From positions 1-64,000 of the forward strand of contig NZ_LQZQ01000023.1 of NCBI RefSeq assembly GCF_001593005.1: a stretch of 64,000 nucleotides of DNA. The letters run 5' to 3'. Below the pieces are notes generated by a model. The model did no database searches. It was not told the origin of the DNA and saw only the letters and a list, made by a program, of their open reading frames with translations. Position numbers and translations under genes: made by a program. Shown here piece by piece: positions 9,066-17,521 of this stretch (its first letter is position 1; every line of letters begins with the position of its first letter). Source of the DNA: Roseivirga ehrenbergii. GTDB lineage: Bacteria > Bacteroidota > Bacteroidia > Cytophagales > Cyclobacteriaceae.

Positions 9066-9873
9066 CTGGAAGTATTAACGCAGTGCCACAAAATTTGCAG
9101 TAATGCGCAATGGCTTCATGTCCTGTTTGATGACAATTCGGACACTTTACTTTTTTTCTTTCAGCGTTGTCTTTGGTCAGTTCTGCGGTTACAATACCTG
9201 TAGGTACGGCTATAATTGCATAACCCATAATCATAATAAACGAAGCCAATGACTGACCAATTACAGTTTGCGGGGCAATATCGCCATAGCCTACCGTAGT
9301 AAGTGTTACAATGGCCCAATACATACTGACTGGAATACTGGTAAAGCCGTTTTCGCCTCCCTCGATCATGTACATGGCCGTTCCGGTAATCATTACCACC
9401 GTAAGTACCGAACCTAAAAACACTGTTATTTTATGCCTACTAGCCTTTAAAGCTCTGGCCAATTGTTCGCCTTCACCCACAAAGCGCCCTAGTTTTAAAA
9501 TTCTAAAAACCCTGAGCAATCTTAATGCACGAATAATAAGTAGGTACTGAGTTCCGGTAAAAACCAGACTGATATAAGCAGGTAATACTGCCAATAAATC
9601 AATGATTCCGTAGAAGCTAAAGGCGTATTTTCTGGGGGTTTCAGAAACATATAAACGCAGAATAAACTCAATAGAGAAACCTATGGTGAGTACCCATTCT
9701 ACTATTTTAAAAAGCTGACCGTAATGCTCGTTAAGTGATTTTACGCTTTCTAAAATTACTGCCAATACACTAATTACAATGGCCCAAAGTAAAGCTACAT
9801 CAAAGGCCTTACCCGCAGGTGTATCGGCTTCAAATATGATGATGTAAATCCTTTTCCTTAGGCTTTTGTGCAT
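9055..9873 (-). CDS. Voltage-gated-type potassium channel (six-TM ion transporter) with C-terminal zinc ribbon
   Basis: About 272 residues. S1-S4 lie at about residues 20-140; S4 is rich in regularly spaced arginines (RALRLLRVFRILKLGRF). The pore loop has the K+ selectivity filter TVGYGD in TLTTVGYGDIAP, followed by S6 (SFIMIMGYAIIAVPTGIV). The tail carries a four-Cys zinc-ribbon-like motif, CPNC ... CKFC. Members form tetrameric channels in the inner membrane. The ATG at 9873 (MHKSLRKRIY) is preferred over the TTG two codons upstream. Directly upstream and in the same direction are the AstE-like and GCS2-CBS genes (80-bp gap). Confidence 0.9.
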   Translation of the reverse strand: MHKSLRKRIYIIIFEADTPAGKAFDVALLWAIVISVLAVILESVKSLNEHYGQLFKIVEWVLTIGFSIEFILRLYVSETPRKYAFSFYGIIDLLAVLPAYISLVFTGTQYLLIIRALRLLRVFRILKLGRFVGEGEQLARALKASRHKITVFLGSVLTVVMITGTAMYMIEGGENGFTSIPVSMYWAIVTLTTVGYGDIAPQTVIGQSLASFIMIMGYAIIAVPTGIVTAELTKDNAERKKVKCPNCHQTGHEAIAHYCKFCGTALILPDEK

Positions 9874-9953
9874 TCTCAAAAGTAGTAATTATTTATAGAA
9901 TGTCGTTTCCAAAAAATGCTTTGTAATTATTCTAAGCCTAAGGCCTGTTATTG

Positions 9954-10910
9954 TTAATTATTATAATGGTGCGGGGTTATAATAAAAAAACCTTCTTGCC
10001 CCAGTTTTTGGTATAACGGCATCAAAATTCTACCATCTAGATGAGACACTACCTCCTTCTCATGCTCTACTGCCAAATGTTCACCTTTCTTTATTTTTTG
10101 AAAGTTGACATAGCCCGGATTCATAACAAAACTATTTCTATCTACAAGTTTATGATGGTACTGAATTTGAAATAAGCTTGCGCCATCGGGCGCATATTTT
10201 GCCAAATTACTTCGGCACTCATCTTTGTCTTCTAAGTCATCGGGATCAATTAAGCCCGACTTACACAGAAAGAGCCAAATCATGGCTTCATGGTTTTCTA
10301 AAGAAGTAAAAGCATGGTGATGGCCCGCCTCAAAAGTAAAACCGGTAAATCCTTCATCCATAAAAAAATCATTGAGCGACCACGCCACATGATTGGAAAA
10401 CCCAACCACGGTATGTACTGGGAATTGCTGCGCAAAGCGGTAACTATCTGCTTGATCTGCCGAACTGATGTAAGGCATGGTTTGAGAGGAAGTGGTATGA
10501 CAGTCTAAGAAAAAGCTCTCAGCATATCTACCTAAGTATGGCTCCATGGCTTCATACATCTCTTTGGCCTCCTTTTCTTCTGAGGTTTTAGGAGCTTTAA
10601 TAAAAGAGCGAATCCGTTTACTTTCCCATAACCTGTTTAAATCTTCATCTATAAACCGAACGTTTTGTTGTAAGGCTTTTATGTTTCCGGTCAATACTAA
10701 AAGCGTGCCTTTCAGTTTCAGTTTAGCAAGCTCTATTTTTCGAAGTACTTTCTTTGCGGCAAAAACACTACTCGGCTCATTACCGTGAACGCCAGTAGTA
10801 ATTACCCCTAATCGATTGGACTCTTTGTTTTCAATTTTACCAACAATTCGCTCCAGTTCAATATCTTCTATTAATGGAGCAAGATGTACCCTTTGTTCTG
10901 TGTCATTCAT
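9954..10910 (-). CDS. AstE/aspartoacylase-family (M14-like) zinc hydrolase
   Basis: 318 residues with the AstE/AspA zinc site: GVHGNEPSS (HxxE), later DCHTTSS (third ligand His) and the Glu in FTFEAGHHHAF as the likely general base. DLNRLWES matches the Asn-Arg carboxylate-binding element of the family. Family members remove an acyl or aminoacyl group from a small amide such as N-succinylglutamate or N-acetylaspartate. The substrate here is unknown. It is only 12 bp after the GCS2-like amidoligase gene, so the two are probably translated from one mRNA. This arrangement matches the described pairing of COOH-NH2 ligases with AstE-like peptidases. Confidence 0.85.
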   Translation of the reverse strand: MNDTEQRVHLAPLIEDIELERIVGKIENKESNRLGVITTGVHGNEPSSVFAAKKVLRKIELAKLKLKGTLLVLTGNIKALQQNVRFIDEDLNRLWESKRIRSFIKAPKTSEEKEAKEMYEAMEPYLGRYAESFFLDCHTTSSQTMPYISSADQADSYRFAQQFPVHTVVGFSNHVAWSLNDFFMDEGFTGFTFEAGHHHAFTSLENHEAMIWLFLCKSGLIDPDDLEDKDECRSNLAKYAPDGASLFQIQYHHKLVDRNSFVMNPGYVNFQKIKKGEHLAVEHEKEVVSHLDGRILMPLYQKLGQEGFFIITPHHYNN

Positions 10911-10922
10911 AATTCATTAGTT

Positions 10923-12797
10923 TTATGAGGACTCAAATTCACTTACTTTTTTTACATCCTCTTCTAAAATAAGACCTGCCAATGTTCCTTTAACCATGAC
11001 AGGCAAACAGTGTATTCCATTCTTCTTCATGAGTTTTTTCACCTCTAAAAAAGAAGTTTCAGGACAAACACTTATAAAGTCTTTAAGCATCACTTCCTCC
11101 ACAGCACATTCTCGATTCGACTTTTCAGAAATATCTGACTTGGCTAATATTCCGCATAGTTTTCCCTTCTCATCTTCTACTGGCACGTGCGTCAAGTTCT
11201 TCCATTGCATTACCTGATCACCAAAATCAAGCAAGTCATGTTTCCTTATGGTGAAAATGTCGGAGTTCATAATGTCTTCGGCTGTTTTGCTCTTAATTGG
11301 GCTAAAATAGGCGTACTTTTTGGTCAGAATTGGCCATTCGTGTACGGGCGTTTCGAGCAAGCAATTTTCTTTACAGAAAGAAGTAATGGTAAGAGAAGCA
11401 TCAGATACTGAAGCATTTTTTCTCAAGTTTCTAAAACTATCTAGCATCCAAATCGACCCAGTTTTTGCCTTAGCCACTCTATGTTCAATAATATTCAAAT
11501 ACTTATCTATAGAGTCTTTCGACACCCCTTTTTTCTCTAGTCCATCCTTTGCCATGGGTAGCAAGTGATCTAGAATAAGGTCTTGTGCGGGCACGAGTTC
11601 ACCTTCAAACCAACGAAACTGACTTTCTAAACCCCATTGTGCTGCTTTAGAAAAATTAGCACGCACATGATCAAAAGCTAAAAGTTTAGAAAAATCTTTA
11701 ACCTCTTTAGGGCGTCCCTCCATTAAGCCAATCCAGAAAGCAGCATTGGCAATTTCATCTACCAAAGTAGGGCCTGAAGGAATATACCTGTTCTCAATCC
11801 TTAAATGAGGCTTTTTGCCTTCGGTACCCAAACATGGACGGTTCCAACGGTATACAGTTCCGTTATGAAATTTAAGAGACTCCAATGAAGGTACTTGTCC
11901 GTTTTTCACAGTTTCCAACGAGTTAGCATCCGAGTTAGTCATGACAAAAGCCTTGTAATTGGTAATGTCTCGTTTGAAAAGGTCAACAATTCCTTTGGTC
12001 ACATAGTCATCGCCAAAAGCTGCTCTCGGCCTTTCATTAATTAGGTTTTTATAAGGTTTTCGAGTGTCTGTAGTTTGGCCAAACAGGGCAATTCGGGTTT
12101 CGTGCCACAAACGCTTCCCTAAAAAAATAGGACTATTGGTACAAGCCGCCATCACTGGACCTGAGATTAACTGCGCCCAATTATAGGCCTCCGCAAAGTC
12201 CGGTGAGGGAATCTGTAAATGGATTTGAAAGCTTGTGAACGAACCTCCATACACCGTTGGGTTCTCCCTACTAATCAATTGGTCAATTCCTTCGATATGA
12301 AATTCGTAGTTTCCTCCCCTGCGCTGATTAATCAACTTGAGCATTGTTTTATAGCGCAAACTAGGCGACAATGCACCTAAACTAAGGTCTGAGTTTCGAA
12401 GCGTAGGCAAAATTCCAGTCAATAACACTGCGCTTTTATGCTCTTTGGCCTTGGTTTGAATTACATGCAGTTTATCTTTTAATTGCCGATGTAATTGATC
12501 GAAACAGCCCCCATACAATTCAATAGGATCACTATTGATTTCTAGGTTGAATCGAGCATATTCTTCTACTACATCACTCCGATCTAGCTCGTTCACAATA
12601 TCATTTCCTACCAAGGCGGGTCGGCAGAGTTCATTCACAATGTCCATTTCCTGTTCGGAACCAATCCGTTGAATATCGTTTTCAAACCAATCTTCGCGCA
12701 GCATGAATTTCAATGCCTCAATATCATCAAGAACACTTTTCTCAAAGGCCATGTGCTGCTCTTGTGTCTTTATTTCTTGTAGGTGGTGCTTATCCAT
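10923..12797 (-). CDS. GCS2-type carboxylate-amine ligase fused to two CBS domains
   Basis: About 624 residues. Residues about 15-470 match the glutamate-cysteine ligase family 2 fold: GSEQEMDIV near the start for metal/ATP binding, then NLEINSDPIELYGG, SLRYKTML and a His/Arg-rich C-terminal part of the ligase. Residues about 500-620 form a CBS pair (DIMNSDIFTIRKHDLLDFG and VEEVMLKDFISVCPETSFLEV ... GIHCLPVM), which normally senses adenine nucleotides. This suggests ATP-dependent amide-bond formation controlled by energy state, in the cytoplasm. The ATG at 12797 is preferred to an upstream GTG at 12848, because the extra 17 residues look unlike the family. Predicted substrate: unknown; glutathione synthesis is not implied, because no gshB is adjacent. 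Confidence 0.78.
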   Translation of the reverse strand: MDKHHLQEIKTQEQHMAFEKSVLDDIEALKFMLREDWFENDIQRIGSEQEMDIVNELCRPALVGNDIVNELDRSDVVEEYARFNLEINSDPIELYGGCFDQLHRQLKDKLHVIQTKAKEHKSAVLLTGILPTLRNSDLSLGALSPSLRYKTMLKLINQRRGGNYEFHIEGIDQLISRENPTVYGGSFTSFQIHLQIPSPDFAEAYNWAQLISGPVMAACTNSPIFLGKRLWHETRIALFGQTTDTRKPYKNLINERPRAAFGDDYVTKGIVDLFKRDITNYKAFVMTNSDANSLETVKNGQVPSLESLKFHNGTVYRWNRPCLGTEGKKPHLRIENRYIPSGPTLVDEIANAAFWIGLMEGRPKEVKDFSKLLAFDHVRANFSKAAQWGLESQFRWFEGELVPAQDLILDHLLPMAKDGLEKKGVSKDSIDKYLNIIEHRVAKAKTGSIWMLDSFRNLRKNASVSDASLTITSFCKENCLLETPVHEWPILTKKYAYFSPIKSKTAEDIMNSDIFTIRKHDLLDFGDQVMQWKNLTHVPVEDEKGKLCGILAKSDISEKSNRECAVEEVMLKDFISVCPETSFLEVKKLMKKNGIHCLPVMVKGTLAGLILEEDVKKVSEFESS

Positions 12798-12986
12798 TTT
12801 TGGTGATTTTGCTTTTGTAAAGAAAAATCTGTTCCAAGCCCACCTCACTGAAGTGAATTATCTATTTATCCTATTTTAAAATGAAATAGCCCAGTTTAGG
12901 TAAAGGAATTGGTTTTATGTATCCGTTGCTATTTTGTAGCGTTAGCGAAACAAAATGTAGAAGGTTGGGTAGATTTTCCACAAGGA

Positions 12987-15900
12987 TTATCCATTACTCG
13001 CATGTCTTGAGGCCAATGCTAAGCGAGGATCATGGATAAATGGAAGCTTTTGCATAGCTACCACTTCCAGACTGAAAAAATCAAACTCTTCTACCACCTT
13101 GCCTGTAATTTCATAAATACCTTTCCCTCTAAAAGGGTACTTTGCTGCTACTGGAGGAAAATGGGTGCTGTCTATAAAGTGGCCTTCACGGTCAATCCAT
13201 GTCCCAAACTGCATTCGTTTTCCGCCCGAAGTAGTAGTGCTCTTTACATGAATTAAGTAACCCACCATTTTCACTAGCTTGTTTCTATGCTGCTCCATTT
13301 CCCTTGCCATCACCTCTTTTTCTGGCTGCTCTTTTAATAAATGGAAAGGGTTGCAAAGCGGAAAGCCAAGTAATTCAATCTGATCAAAAGCATCTTCCAA
13401 CAGATCATAGTTGAGTTCAGGTAATTTATAGTGCTTTACTTCTGGATCGAAAAGCATTTTGGCTGGTTTGGTTTTTTTCTGCTGGCCTAGCTTAAGATAA
13501 GCCTCCCAAAGCAATTCCTTTTTGGTGTAGCCTGTAAAACGAAAAGCATTAATTCGGATAAGCAAGCTTAGCTGATCGAGCGAAATCTGTACCCTTTTCA
13601 AGAAGTGATCGAAGCTCATAAATACTCCGTTCTTTTGCCTTTCTGTGAGCACTTCCTGTACCGTGTTTTGTTCTAACGCACCAATAAATGCCAAGCCCAT
13701 AAAAATGGTGTTACCATAAATGGTACAGAGTTGTTCGCTTTGATTTACACAAGGCGCTTGAATATCAGCTCCGTGCATAAAGGCCTCGTGCGCATATAAC
13801 TCCACACTGTAAAAACCACCACCGTTGTTCATGGTTGCTACCATGTATTCCAGCGGATAATAGGCTTTCAGAAAAAGGCTTTGGTAACTTTCTACAGCAT
13901 AACTGGCCGAATGACCTTTAGCAAAAGCATAACCAGCAAAGCTTTCGATTTGCCGCCATATTTCTGCTGCCAACTGATGAGAATGGCCTTTGGCCGCGCA
14001 ATTTTCAAAATACTTATCACGAACGCTTTGAAACTCCTCACGTGAACGATATTTCCCCGACATACCCCTGCGCAACACATCGGCTTCGGCCAAAGTAAGG
14101 TCGGCAAAGTAATGTGCCACTTTAATTACATCTTCCTGATACACCATTACACCAAAAGTTTCGGGCATAATACTTAACATGGTTGGGTGAGCTTCTTTTC
14201 GTTTTTCGGGTTCGCGAAAGCGCAAAATATATTGGCGCATCATGCCCGATTTGGCCACCCCAGGCCGAATGACCGAACTGGCCGCCACCAGGCCCAGGTA
14301 CTCTTCCACCCTCAGTTTTTTGAGCAGCATGCGCATGGCGGGCGATTCTACATAAAAGCAACCGATGGCCTGCCCTTCGCGCAGCATGGCTTTGATTTTT
14401 GGGTCTTTTTTAAACTGAGCAATATTATGAATATCAAAATACGGATCTTCAGGGTGATTTTTAGAAATAATTGACAAGCTCTCCTTGATCTTTCCCAAAC
14501 CGCGCTGGCTCAGAATATCGAATTTATATAAGCCCACATCTTCGGCCACAACCATATCGAAATGAGTGGTAGGAAAACCCTTGGGGGGAAGGTAGGTAGC
14601 AGTATAATAATGGATGGGTTGCTCCGAAATCAGAATTCCGCCCGCATGAATACTCAGGTGGCTGGGAAAATTCTCGATGTACTTTCCATAACGCAAAACC
14701 AGCAAATGTAGCTCGTCCAAGTCCTCCACTTTAGCCGACTGGATATAATCAATCTCGTGCGGAGGCACACCGAGTACTTTGCCCAGTTCGCGCACAATGG
14801 CCCTAAACTGAAAAGTACTATAAGCAGCCAACAAGCTAACATTCTTAAATTCTGAAAAAATGAAGTTGGTAATGTCTTCTCTGTCTTTCCACGAAAAATC
14901 AATATCGAAATCAGGTGGATTTTTTCTATAAAGATTGATAAAACGCTCGAAATAAAGGTCGAGTTCTATGGGGTCTACATCAGTAATACGCAGTAAATAA
15001 GCCACTACAGAGTTGGCTCCACTGCCTCTACCTACATAGAAATAGCCTTTGCTTCGGGCATACTGACAAATGCGCCAATTGATCAAAAAATAAGACATAA
15101 AACCCTGTTGCTTGATCACCTCTAATTCCGTTTGAATACGATTTAGAATTTCTTGGGTAGGCTGTGGGTAACGATAATCAAAACCTTTTTTGCAAAGCCT
15201 TTCCAACATTTGATAATCTGCCTCGGGACTACCGCAATAAGTGCGTTGATTTTTATTCAGGTTTTCCCCTTCGAAATCAAAATGGATACTGCATTCATCC
15301 AGTAGCTTTTCGGTATTGGTGATCATATAGGGGTGATCTCGATGCAGTTCCTTTAACTCCTCCACAGGCCGAATGAAATCCTCTGCGCTGCCTTCTTCTG
15401 TCTTAGGCAGTTTACTCAGTAGTGTATTGTTATCAATGGCTCGCAACAAACGATGGGCATTAAAGTCCTTTTTCAGGACAACCCTTTCCCCAGTCTCTTT
15501 ATCAATTTTACTTCTGAATGTAGCGGTTGGCAACATCACCAGTTTGGTCTTTTCCATCTGGTGTGGCGGATAAACCAGCTTAATTAAATCGGCAGGCTTT
15601 ATACCAATAAATTCGTTTTCGCGAAGCTGAAAATGGGTGTATTTCTGAAAAGGGTACACCACAAAAGCATGCTGAAAAGCTGGAGCTCGGTCTGGAACAT
15701 TTTCTCCCGAATGAAGAAACTTAGAGAGGTAATCATTAAGCTCTTTAAAGCCCTCGTTGTTTTTGGCAATGGCTACAAAAAGCTGGTCGGCTCCATTTCT
15801 GAAATCAATTCCCAAAACTGGCTTGACTCCATATTTTGGTGCCATCCGTACAAAATTGAGACTGGCAGCCGTGCTATTAATGTCCGTTAAAGCAAAAGTA

Positions 15901-15992
15901 CGCACCCCGGCTCTCTGCATTTGAGCAAGCAACTCGGCTGTTTTAATAGTGCCGTATTTAAAGCTAAAATAGGAATGGGTGTTGAGGTACAT
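12987..15992 (-). CDS. dnaE2: DNA polymerase III alpha subunit, DnaE2-like (translesion)
   Basis: 1001 residues, shorter than replicative DnaE (about 1150-1250). The N-terminal PHP domain (residues 1-200) is degenerate: NTHSYFSF where LHxHS is usual, and ALTDINST where ALTDH is usual, so proofreading metal ligands are missing. The polymerase core is intact: PPDFDIDFSWKDR carries the catalytic Asp pair and YVGRGSGANSVVAY the palm glycine-rich element. A helix-hairpin-helix region and an OB-fold near 900-980 follow. It lies 22 bp after dinB in the same direction. Such DnaE2-Y-family pairs act in damage-induced mutagenesis in the cytoplasm. The assignment as DnaE2 rather than a second replicative DnaE rests on size, PHP decay and context. 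Confidence 0.88.
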   Translation of the reverse strand: MYLNTHSYFSFKYGTIKTAELLAQMQRAGVRTFALTDINSTAASLNFVRMAPKYGVKPVLGIDFRNGADQLFVAIAKNNEGFKELNDYLSKFLHSGENVPDRAPAFQHAFVVYPFQKYTHFQLRENEFIGIKPADLIKLVYPPHQMEKTKLVMLPTATFRSKIDKETGERVVLKKDFNAHRLLRAIDNNTLLSKLPKTEEGSAEDFIRPVEELKELHRDHPYMITNTEKLLDECSIHFDFEGENLNKNQRTYCGSPEADYQMLERLCKKGFDYRYPQPTQEILNRIQTELEVIKQQGFMSYFLINWRICQYARSKGYFYVGRGSGANSVVAYLLRITDVDPIELDLYFERFINLYRKNPPDFDIDFSWKDREDITNFIFSEFKNVSLLAAYSTFQFRAIVRELGKVLGVPPHEIDYIQSAKVEDLDELHLLVLRYGKYIENFPSHLSIHAGGILISEQPIHYYTATYLPPKGFPTTHFDMVVAEDVGLYKFDILSQRGLGKIKESLSIISKNHPEDPYFDIHNIAQFKKDPKIKAMLREGQAIGCFYVESPAMRMLLKKLRVEEYLGLVAASSVIRPGVAKSGMMRQYILRFREPEKRKEAHPTMLSIMPETFGVMVYQEDVIKVAHYFADLTLAEADVLRRGMSGKYRSREEFQSVRDKYFENCAAKGHSHQLAAEIWRQIESFAGYAFAKGHSASYAVESYQSLFLKAYYPLEYMVATMNNGGGFYSVELYAHEAFMHGADIQAPCVNQSEQLCTIYGNTIFMGLAFIGALEQNTVQEVLTERQKNGVFMSFDHFLKRVQISLDQLSLLIRINAFRFTGYTKKELLWEAYLKLGQQKKTKPAKMLFDPEVKHYKLPELNYDLLEDAFDQIELLGFPLCNPFHLLKEQPEKEVMAREMEQHRNKLVKMVGYLIHVKSTTTSGGKRMQFGTWIDREGHFIDSTHFPPVAAKYPFRGKGIYEITGKVVEEFDFFSLEVVAMQKLPFIHDPRLALASRHASNG

Positions 15993-16014
15993 GCTAAGGC
16001 CATTTTTTTATCAA

Positions 16015-17253
16015 TTATCGTCTCCTGTTCGGCAACAATGGTGGAGGTTCACCATTAAATGGATTGAAACGACTGATGGTTCTAGCTTCCATACCAGCTG
16101 CGCGCATCACTACACGGTCACCATATTTGTCGCGCATTTTGTCCATGGCATGATAAAGATTGAGCTGCTCTTCTATGTCTTCAAAAAGATTGATCTGGTA
16201 ACTTCCTTCCACCAAATGACTAAAGCGGACTCCAATCAGTCTGACCAAAAGTCGTTTATGGTAGAGTTTATTAAACAGCTCCAATACCTTCGCAATCAGT
16301 ACATGGTCTGCAGAGGTATATGGAATTCGAGACTGAAGCGTATAAGTATTGAAATCGGAATAGCGGACTTTGACAGTAACGCAAGAAGTAAGCTTTTGAC
16401 CCCTGCGCAACTGAAAAGCAAGATTTTCGGCCATGGCCAGCAGTATACCTTTAAGTTTAACTACATCAATAGTGTCTCGGTCAAAAGTTCTTTCCGTAGA
16501 AATTGACTTTCGTTCGTTGTAAGGCATCACTGGCGAACTGTCCAGCGCCTGCGCCTTCTTCCAAATGCTCACCCCATTTTTGCCCAGCACTTTTTCCATC
16601 AGCTCCATAGGCATTTCCTGAATGGTCTTGATTTGCTTTACTCCCAAACTGTACAGTGTTTGTTGAGCTTTTTCACCCACCATCGGGATTTTACTGATGG
16701 AAAGCGGAGCAATAAAGGGCACTTCTGTGCCCAACTCTACCATAATTTGATTATTTGGCTTTGCTTCGCCTGTAGCTATTTTAGAAATGGTTTTATTCTT
16801 CGATAAACCAAAAGAAATGGGCAGCCCAGTTTCTTTAATAATCCGTTTACGCAGCTCCAAAGCCATGGTATAGCTATTGTAAAACTTATCTAAGCCTGTC
16901 AAGTCAGCATAAAACTCATCGATAGATGATTTTTCGTAAAGCGGTACTGTTTCTTTTATGATGTTGGTTACGTCCTCGGAATAATTGGTATAAGTAGCGG
17001 AATTACCCCGAATTTGGATGGCATCTGGACAAAGTTCTTTGGCTCGTTTCATGGGCATGGCCGAATGCACTCCATAAGCCCGCGCCTCGTAACTACAAGC
17101 CGCCACTACCCCGCGATCGGTAACCCCGCCAATAAGTACAGGCTTGCCAATAAGTCTATTATCGAGCAGGCGTTCAACAGACACAAAAAATGTATCCATA
17201 TCGAGATGAAGGATCGTCTTTTCCAATTCAGTAGTCTTTCCAAAAGTTAACAC
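16015..17253 (-). CDS. dinB: Y-family DNA polymerase IV
   Basis: 412 residues. Catalytic carboxylates are intact: HLDMDTFFVSVE near residue 17 and SIDEFYADL near residue 105. AACSYEARAYGVHSAMPMKRA is the finger motif, and thumb and little-finger domains follow. A DMD/SIDE pair intact over its whole length argues for a working polymerase rather than an ImuB-type inactive partner. The GTG at 17253 starts directly at the edge of a 38-bp perfect palindrome. An in-frame TAG lies upstream inside the palindrome, so the start cannot be further out. Operon with dnaE2. Regulation by a repressor at the palindrome is likely (inference). Confidence 0.92.
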   Translation of the reverse strand: MLTFGKTTELEKTILHLDMDTFFVSVERLLDNRLIGKPVLIGGVTDRGVVAACSYEARAYGVHSAMPMKRAKELCPDAIQIRGNSATYTNYSEDVTNIIKETVPLYEKSSIDEFYADLTGLDKFYNSYTMALELRKRIIKETGLPISFGLSKNKTISKIATGEAKPNNQIMVELGTEVPFIAPLSISKIPMVGEKAQQTLYSLGVKQIKTIQEMPMELMEKVLGKNGVSIWKKAQALDSSPVMPYNERKSISTERTFDRDTIDVVKLKGILLAMAENLAFQLRRGQKLTSCVTVKVRYSDFNTYTLQSRIPYTSADHVLIAKVLELFNKLYHKRLLVRLIGVRFSHLVEGSYQINLFEDIEEQLNLYHAMDKMRDKYGDRVVMRAAGMEARTISRFNPFNGEPPPLLPNRRR

Positions 17254-17291
17254 AAATCTAATAATTTTAGTTAACTAAAATTATTAGATTT
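17254..17291. promoter_or_regulatory. dinB: Perfect 38-bp palindrome at the dinB start, probable operator
   Basis: The left arm 17254-17272 and right arm 17273-17291 are exact reverse complements with no spacer; the centre reads TTTTAGTTAACTAAAA. It abuts the dinB GTG codon. It is very AT-rich, so it is an unlikely terminator. It could be a dimer-binding operator of a damage-response repressor or, as RNA, a structure masking the start. No regulator gene is adjacent. Confidence 0.65.
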
Positions 17292-17436
17292 TATGATTGA
17301 AAATACTAAAACAATTAAGGGTTATTAGTTCTGCGGGATGGAGTTTTTGATACCTATATTATCGGTTTATCGAAATCTTAAATAAGAATACTCTACTTGG
17401 AAGAAGAGTGATTGGTTTATTTTGACATTAATAGTC

Positions 17437-17449
17437 GTACTATAAGTAC
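17437..17449. repeat. AbiEi operator-like inverted repeat, copy 1
   Basis: GTACT-ATA-AGTAC palindrome within the 17-mer TCGTACTATAAGTACTG. The same 17-mer with two changes recurs 72 bp downstream. AbiEi antitoxins are known to repress their own promoter by binding two inverted repeats, which fits this layout. Confidence 0.65.
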
Positions 17450-17508
17450 TGCTCTGTACATTTTTATAAACCACTTAATGGTGTTGGTTTAAAATAAATC
17501 ATATATTC

Positions 17509-17521
17509 GTACTGTGAGTAC
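17509..17521. repeat. AbiEi operator-like inverted repeat, copy 2, spanning the start codon
   Basis: GTACT-GTG-AGTAC palindrome within TCGTACTGTGAGTACTG. The central GTG is the predicted abiEi start codon (17514-17516). It is identical to copy 1 in 15 of 17 bases, and the centres are 72 bp apart, about seven helical turns. Confidence 0.65.

Noticed and set aside
12925-12960. Hairpin-like ATTTTGT...ACAAAAT between dnaE2 and the GCS2 gene
   Set aside because: The stem is 7 bp, AT-only and without a T run; too weak to call.
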